64,000 nt of DNA from Impatiens glandulifera (Eukaryota > Streptophyta > Magnoliopsida > Ericales > Balsaminaceae): positions 5,386,340 to 5,450,339 of the forward strand of contig NC_061863.1 in NCBI RefSeq assembly GCF_907164915.1. The letters are read 5' to 3'. Below the pieces are notes generated by a model that ran no database searches, was not told the origin of the DNA, and worked only from the letters and a program-made list of their open reading frames with translations. The position numbers and the translations under genes are program-made. Below, in pieces: positions 57,770 through 64,000 of this stretch; the stretch's first letter is position 1; each line of letters starts with the position of its first letter.

Positions 57770-59220
57770 ATAATTAAGGTATATATATAAGATTTATTCA
57801 CAATTATAAGTTTAATTAAAGTATCCCTAAATCAACCTACACACATTTCTTCCATCAATTTGTCTATTTTTTTTTTTCTTACAGCTTGTTTGGTAGTATT
57901 TATCCTTTTATGCTTTGTTTGTGTCTAGATGTTCTTAGAAAAAAAATAAAAGACAAACAAGGCATAAGCATTATCTATTAGACATGTTTGGTTTTATCAT
58001 TTAAACTTTAAAGATGATTTTTAAATTAGTCCTCAAGATTTGACCTCTTATTTTCTGATGTTTAAAAATAAATGAGATAAAAAATTATATATTTTTTTAA
58101 TAAATGTGAAAACTTAAATTCATTATCATGAGAGGAACATTGAGTTTTTGTTCTTTACCACTTAGTTATTTGTCATATGATCAAGAATTGAAAATTAAAT
58201 TTTATGATAATTTTTTTACTCCAAACATTCCTTTCAAATTGGATTATATATATATATATATATATATATACCCTAAACCCTATATATATATATATTGAAT
58301 TTTTTTAAAGAAAAAAATAATTGTGAAAATAGGATAGTAGACATATTTGATAATATATTATATTAAATTATTTAAATGTTAGATTTTTAAAACATTGTAA
58401 ATTAGTGTTCTTTTAACTAATCCATTACAATAATCAAAGAGTATGAGTTTGATTCTCACTTAAATATTTTTAAATTAAAGCGAAAGATTATTACTCTATC
58501 ATCGTATTAATTTCTACCCATAAAAACTAAACTTTCACCCCTATAAGCAAAATATAGATCTAAAATATCCATGTAATTTTTAAATTAATTTTAATTCAGT
58601 AAATAATATAATTTTCCACTATTCATTAAATGCAAGTAATCATATATATTGATACTAAAGAAGGAAAATCAAATTTTCATGTGATTGTTTTGAGTTTAAT
58701 ACACTTGTACAAATAGATGTTAATATCTTTATTTTTTACATGTCCTATTTATACTAATTAAGATCATATTATATGTTAAATTTCATTAAAAAACTAGTAA
58801 AATAATAATAATTTATGTGTAACATTATATATAAATAGGCTTTCACCATCTAATTAATTAATATGTGGATAAATACTTATAAATAAGGCTTTCATTTTCT
58901 TTGGATAAAGTAAGGTAAAGCTAAGCTAGTATTATTCCCATAGAAAATAACTCAAATATTGTGTTCACACTGACTTTTTTACCAAATTTTGGCAAAGAAA
59001 AAAAGGTGACTAAAAATGGAAAGTGGAAATTATTGAGAAAAAATGGCGATGGTTAACTATTTAAGTTTGATATTAATCCTAAAAGCTAGACGTCGAAATA
59101 CTTAATAGAGACTTCGTTGACCCGTGTTCTAAGAATGTAACAAATTTAATATGTATTTCGTTTATGAGTTGTTTTATAAGATTGACAGAGTGTTATTATA
59201 ATGTTTATTGATTGACTCAT
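51840..59220. repeat. Threefold duplication of a 2-3 kb non-coding unit
   Basis: Three diverged copies in direct orientation: about 51840-54620, 54740-57040 and 57290-59220. Shared blocks in order include TTATTCAACCA(C/G)TAATTCTA (copies 1, 3), AGAAAATAATTACA after TCACTGACTT or its variants, CTTCCATCAATTTGTCTATT (1, 3), GACATGTTTGGTTTTATCAT (1, 3), AGACATATTTG(G/A)TAAT, CCACTATTCATTA(C/A)ATGCAAG (53340, 55567, 58615), AAATTTTGGCAAA and GGAAATTATTGAGAAAAAAT or a close variant (53970, 56420, 58990). Copies have suffered indels. No long open frame or terminal repeat is seen inside. Confidence 0.85.
53635..53876. mobile_element. hAT-like MITE, 242 bp
   Basis: Ends TAGGGATGGATC and GGGTCCGTCCCTG are inverted (CAGGGACGGACCC on the reverse). 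Flanks GATTGGAT (53627-53634) and AATTGGAC (53877-53884) match at 6 of 8 positions. It lies in the first copy of the large duplication, and I see no counterpart at the same place in the other two. Confidence 0.7.
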
Positions 59221-61136
59221 AATTTTATCGACAAATTGTAGTAACTCACGTTCTCATTATGAAGAGCCGAGTCTTCACGTCTAGATCATTTAAAAAAATC
59301 TCATAATCTAAAAATTATAATTTCTTGTGAAAAAAAAATTAAATTCTTATCAAAAAGACATTAAAAATTGATAAATGTTGTAAGTCATATATAATGTATC
59401 AAAAAAAACCCTACCTTCAATAATGATAAACAAACATGAATCATTTCTTTTAATATATCATCCACAATTATATTATTGTAAATGATATTCCACAAACAAA
59501 AAAATATTTAATGAAAGAGTTCATATCCTTATATCATTAACTTTCAAGTGATGTTCCACGAAAAGAGAAAAAAAATCGTCAAATATTCACCGTGTTTAAC
59601 AAGTTTAGTATAAACACTTGCGAAGAAAATAAATGATATAGAATATCTAGAACGTGCAAAGTTACATAATGCAAAATTCTTTCTTCTTCTTTTACTTTCT
59701 ACATTCCATTTCAATCCCTACACACTAATTCTAACTTGGCAATTCATTTTTCCATTTAAGGAATTAGAAGTGACCATTATTATTCTTCCTCTTTACTTTC
59801 ATAAACCATATGCATTGAATCATAATGCAGCCTCTATCAGTTACTTTAATTTAGCTTGTTTTCAAAAAAATTATTGATATCGGTTTATGAGCTTTCAGAA
59901 TCGTATCATTTTTAATCGTATTCAAATCTTCTTACTTTTAATTTTATCCAAAAATATAAATGTAAATATCTAAATTTGTCTAATTATACTCCCACTCAAG
60001 ATATCTTATAATAATTCAACAACAAATTAAATAAAATCTCAAAGATTAAGTTCACATTAGAAAATTATAAGTTTAAGGAGAAAAATAATACTATGTAAAA
60101 CAATTTTAATATTTTATTTTTTAAAATTATCAAGATCCTTGCAATTAAAGTTTGGACGAGTTATAGAAACTATGTTATTCATATTAAGAAATTACGCAAA
60201 TGTGAAACGAGAAATAAGTATATGAAATTTTAAAGTGCGGGAAATATTTAAAATAAATATATAAAAAAAATAACTATCCAAGTGTATTATTTCTAAGATA
60301 TGGACTAGGATTAGATAAATAAACGGTCAATGGGTCAAACTAACTTTCTTCTTTTTTTTCAAAAATTGACACTTATGAATTTTATTATATATACTTGTCA
60401 AATTAAGCCAAATGCGTCAAGTTTAATTACTATTATATAATAAAACACCCGTAACTAGGCTTTTTTTTAAGTAGTATTTTATTGATAACATAATTAAAAT
60501 TTGAAAACTCATCAAAAATTAAAAAGCTAAACCTTTCCCTTATTCTTTTTAATAATTTCACTTTAATACATTTTAAAATTGTTAATATTAAAAAACAAAC
60601 TACTCTTATCTTGTAATATTTTATAGATCATCTAAAACAAATTCAAAGTGAAATTAATGGAGAGATTGAAGAAAAAGTGAGAAATTATCAAAATGATGTA
60701 AACAAATTAATTTGTCATAAATTTTCATCACAACTTTCTCAAAACTTAATAATATTTTTTCTTTCAAGACAAAACTATCTCATCTAAATCACCCACTCAA
60801 ATTTTATAAATATTTATAAACAAAGTTAATAACTGGTCTTCTATTACAATAATTTAAGATTTTGTAAATTTATCACCCAAATGGAGGTTTATCATTTTAT
60901 CATTACCCAACATCATGCAGATTGCAGAAGAGAACCTCCCAATTTATTTCCGGATAGAATAAATAAACAAAAGAAGCGTTAACGAGTGTGTTTACAAGTA
61001 CGATAATTGATTCGACGAATCAAGAACACCTGAATTACAACTAGAATAGTCGTTTCATTAACAGAATAACTGAAAAGCAATAATCCAAAAAAAAAGAAGA
61101 CAAATGGTCGGTTGGTTGGTTAGTAGCTAACACAAA
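59221..61136. other. AT-rich intergenic and DUF4057 gene 3' flank
   Basis: No gene or repeat is supported. The part from about 60880 to 61136 is of more balanced composition and probably holds the 3' UTR of the minus-strand DUF4057 gene. Confidence 0.5.
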
Positions 61137-62701
61137 TCAAACCAAGGCAATGCTGCTGCCACCACCAGGTGGTTTACGAACCCCACCAAAGTAGTCGCGA
61201 GCTTCAACTTTACCGTCTGAGAAGATATCGCTTCCATTCATCTCACGAAGCTTAGCAGAACTTATTGGCCTTTCGTTATGCGTTTGAACTGTTGCTGCAT
61301 CTCCCTTAATCTGATCGGATTTTGGGGCTGGTTTTTTAGCTGATTTCACCGCGATAGGTTCGCCTCCGCCAAACAGGTTGTTTGTCTGCTGCCCTCCAGC
61401 AGGCTATATAAACATTAATCAGCCATGTTTCAGTTTAAAAAAATTATAACATAATTGCTCCTAACCTATAAGAAAAAATTCGAAAATACTTAAATTTGAT
61501 TATTATGTAGACATGATGAGAAAACTATTGATCATATCTTCTCTATAATTTGAATGTCACAAGTAACATGAATGCATGATGATGCTTAAGAGGAGATCCT
61601 AAGGTTTGGAGTTGAAACAAGGTATAGATTGTTGCTATCATTGTATCTCTTTGTTTTTCGAGAAAAAACAAAAGATGGTTCAAAGCCATATTTTCAAATA
61701 ACTCATTATCTAATAATCTAACATCACATTTTTCAAATCACTAATAAAAATACTTTTACGGTTATTTGAATATAAATGAGTTATTATTAATCCACCATAC
61801 TAACTCAAATTAAAAGAGTATTGCCTAAGTAATGTCAGCAGATTGATAAGAAATGATGATCAGATTCGAAAGGTTATCCTCTAATATTGCCATTTACAAA
61901 GGAGGAATACAATGGATTGTATAAGACCATTTTTCTAGGTTTTCGGGGTGATGGGTTTGAAAGGGAAATGGATAGGAATTAGGAATAAGAACAAGTGAGC
62001 AGGTTATTTCAGTTTTCTCCTTTAAAAACATTGATGTATAAATTTGTCTATTTAGGATCAACCTATTAGATAGACAAATCATGCATTATAACAAAATTGG
62101 ACTCAAACTAAAAGAACAAAGAAAACATTTAAAGAACAAAACAAGTAAAGTTGAATACACTTACATTGGACACTTTGACAGATGTTCTTATATTGCGGGG
62201 TGCAGATTCTCCAATTTCTATAGTCTCTCTGAGGGCGAGTGCTCGAGCAGCGACTGGTCGAGGAAGAATTTCAGGAGGAGGTGCAAAGATATCATGTCCA
62301 CTAAGTTCCTTATATTTGGCATCTGAAAATTGTTTTTTACAATTTGAGTCACAATCACTTTCTAGACTTCCACTCAGTTCTCGCTGCTTTGCTACCTCAG
62401 GCGCTGTAGCAGGTTTCTTGGGAGAAACTGTTTCCACTTCACCAAATGAAATGTGACTAATTCCAGCAGCAGCTTGCTGATAATAGTTATAATAATAATT
62501 ACAACCAGTATTAATAGTATTATTCTATTGAAATTGCAAAGAAACTGAACAAAAATATTCATCAATCATGTTACCTGATACATTCTTAGTCCTGTTTTGT
62601 TACTTGGTGCGTGATCTGCATCAGATTCAGCAGTGCCATTTTTTGCTGCAAAAATGCCACTGCCAGTCATATCTTTCATTTTATAGCCTGAACAAGGTTT
62701 C
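61137..62701 (-). CDS. DUF4057 family protein, partial (5' exons beyond the window)
   Basis: Three exons on the minus strand: 62575-62701, 62165-62476, 61137-61403, GT-AG with consistent phases; stop at 61137-61139. The readable part starts KPCSGYKMKDMTGSGIFAAK and includes TGLRMYQ, GISHISFGEVETVSPKKPAT, PEVAKQRELSGSLES, YKELSGHDIFAPPPEILPRP and the terminal EARDYFGGVRKPPGGGSSIALV. These are conserved in a plant-specific, soluble, probably disordered protein family known as DUF4057; its function is not established. Repeats of the form K-ELSGHDIF / MTGSGIF / MNGSDIF recur about four times and resemble the short motifs of HN1/Jupiter-type microtubule-associated proteins, a possible but unproven link. 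The N-terminal exon (usually starting MERSTPVRKP-like) is not found up to 64000. The upstream intron contains a copia relic. Confidence 0.88.
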
Positions 62702-63029
62702 CTGAAATTGTCAAGAGCAGGTCAATTTAGCACTTAAGTTTGAGAATCATGTCAATGTCAACTACTTTATCCACAACAAATTGTTTTATGCTTTTACATG
62801 TGACTATGTTTCCCAATCAAAGGTATAATCCCCGAAGGTACATCTCAGAATTTTGAATATTGCGTTTGTGTGATCTTCAGTTGGGAAATTAATTCCTTTT
62901 GGTATAAACCTCTAAACCTCTAACTGGCAATGACAAAATCTAGATCACAGTCCATAAATTTGCCTCAGTCACAACATTACTTCCAATTTTTTTTTTGGTG
63001 ATTTCCAATTTGATCGTAATTGTGACAAA

Positions 63030-63580
63030 AATACTAATTTTCAAATGAACTCAATATAGTAACTCAACAAACTAACAACAAATCCAGTGTTTGATCGGGT
63101 ATGAAACAAATAAAGAAGTCACCCTAAAAGGCGTTGGTATCTCCCAATGTCTTCATCATTACTTGTTCCAGGTTTGTATAAAGGATCCATTGGTTTGCAT
63201 CCAAAGAATGTTCAATTGTTTTAGCAAATCTAAATTGTATTTGCATCAACACAAAGAAATACCTTGAACAATCCCATGCCAACAAAAAAATTGAGTAATA
63301 CAAGATATTTAGTATAAAATTCTTCAGAGATGAAAAGTTTTAGTGTTGTGATGACGATGAAGTCATCCAATATACATTCATGATAGTGAGTTTCTTCACA
63401 AATATAGTGCGATCAGCTTGGCATTGGGATCCAAGATTGATCTTAGCGGTAGTGAAAATTTTAAACCATTCACTAACTAAGAGATTGCATGAACCCATAC
63501 AAAGATTTTTGGAATCCAGATTAGCTTTTAACCTGAACAAGAATTCAAAGGTCTGTTTATGATCACTCTGCTTATTGGGA
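63030..63580 (-). pseudogene. copia reverse-transcriptase relic
   Basis: Minus-strand reading with several frame changes: FQKSLYGFMQS (63520s), SQCQADRTIFVKK, a LDDFIVIT stretch at the place of the YVDD box, KYNLDLLKQ, GCKPMDPLYKPG, then NDEDIGRYQRLLG and LLYLFHTRS. This is the RT palm to connection segment of a copia polyprotein. There are many stops and no LTR in view. It lies upstream of the third-last DUF4057 exon, most likely within an intron of that gene. Confidence 0.82.
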
Positions 63581-64000
63581 AGCAACTGTAGTCAATAGAA
63601 GAGATGTAAATACCTAGAGGAATTGGAAAGTCACAGAAGTATGGCATTTTGGAAGTAACAGAAAATTCAAGCAAATAAAATGGAATGAAAGGAAGTATCT
63701 TTTATAACTTGGAAATTGTGAAAAACCTTTCAAATGGTCATTAATTTTGGTTCAAATTACTACCATCAAAGGGTAAGTGTAAAGATTTTGGCATTAATTG
63801 CTTTCTAACTTCAATTAATTCCAACCAAAGAAGGAAATAGGTTAGGTTGACTGTTGGTAAGTATATAATAGTTCAAGTATCAATATTCTACAGGACATGA
63901 GATTTATGCCAAACAATCAATTCTTCCATAAAAAAAAATTTGGGTCAAACTTCCATGAATAATTCATAAAATTAAAACAAAATATCTTAATTTTATATAA
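63581..64000. other. Unassigned, probable intron of the DUF4057 gene
   Basis: Balanced to AT-rich sequence without a recognisable exon or repeat end. If the DUF4057 gene is intact, this is intron and its first exons lie past the window edge. Confidence 0.4.

Noticed and set aside
58271..58282. Telomere-like CCCTAAACCCTA
   Set aside because: Only two units, flanked by (TA)n; no array and no sign of an internal telomere.
1..64000. tRNA, rRNA, CRISPR or bacterial defence systems
   Set aside because: No cloverleaf, rRNA-like block, regular short repeat-spacer array or bacterial gene was seen on either strand; the window is plant nuclear DNA.

Overview
This window is nuclear DNA of a flowering plant, most likely a eudicot. 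The evidence is AT-rich intergenic DNA with many (TA)n runs, genes with short GT-AG introns, plant-only gene families (HD-ZIP IV, cryptochrome 1, a DUF4057 protein), Ty1/copia retrotransposons primed by a TGGTATCAGA-type site, and many hAT-like elements with 8-bp target duplications. No rRNA, tRNA, CRISPR array or bacterial-type operon was seen.

Six host genes are supported by exon-level reading. They are an HD-ZIP class IV-derived START-domain gene (minus, 10773-13523), an RRM RNA-binding protein gene (minus, 19426-20880, 3' end unresolved), cryptochrome 1 (minus, 32179-34355), a single-exon TRM112-type methyltransferase activator (plus, 41463-41831), a five-exon annexin (plus, 44281-45889) and a Pumilio/PUF gene (minus, 48288-50210). 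A seventh, a DUF4057 gene (minus, 61137-62701), continues past the right edge. All reconstructed introns keep the reading frame. The genes are unrelated in function, as expected for plant chromosomal neighbours.

Layout: 1-1.4 kb is AT-rich with a hAT-like MITE. 1.4-8.4 kb is a broken, inverted pair of same-family copia elements plus a lone LTR. 8.8-9.9 kb is a deleted hAT element. 10.8-13.5 kb is the START gene. 13.5-19.4 kb is AT-rich DNA with a very small LTR element. 19.4-20.9 kb is the RRM gene. 22.0-29.7 kb is one copia element on the minus strand that hosts at least three later insertions: a GATACG-rich terminal-inverted-repeat element, a second and internally rearranged copia element, and a hAT element keeping the C-terminal half of its transposase. 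32.2-34.4 kb is CRY1. 34.9 and 39.7-41.1 kb hold foldback and hAT-like elements. 41.5-50.2 kb is the gene-rich part (TRM112, annexin, PUF). 50.9-51.3 kb is a 66-bp minisatellite. 51.8-59.2 kb is a diverged threefold duplication of a 2-3 kb non-coding unit. 61.1-62.7 kb is the DUF4057 gene, with a copia reverse-transcriptase relic upstream.

The most interesting points are (1) the HD-ZIP IV gene, whose homeodomain has lost helix 2 and its canonical recognition residues while zipper, START and C-terminal exons stay open and correctly phased, with a 57-bp in-frame repeat added; (2) a 1.5-kb copia copy whose gag-protease block is inverted between intact LTRs; (3) the large non-coding triplication; and (4) a CRY1 that stops early after its DAS-like tail motifs. 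No clearly new multi-gene system was found.
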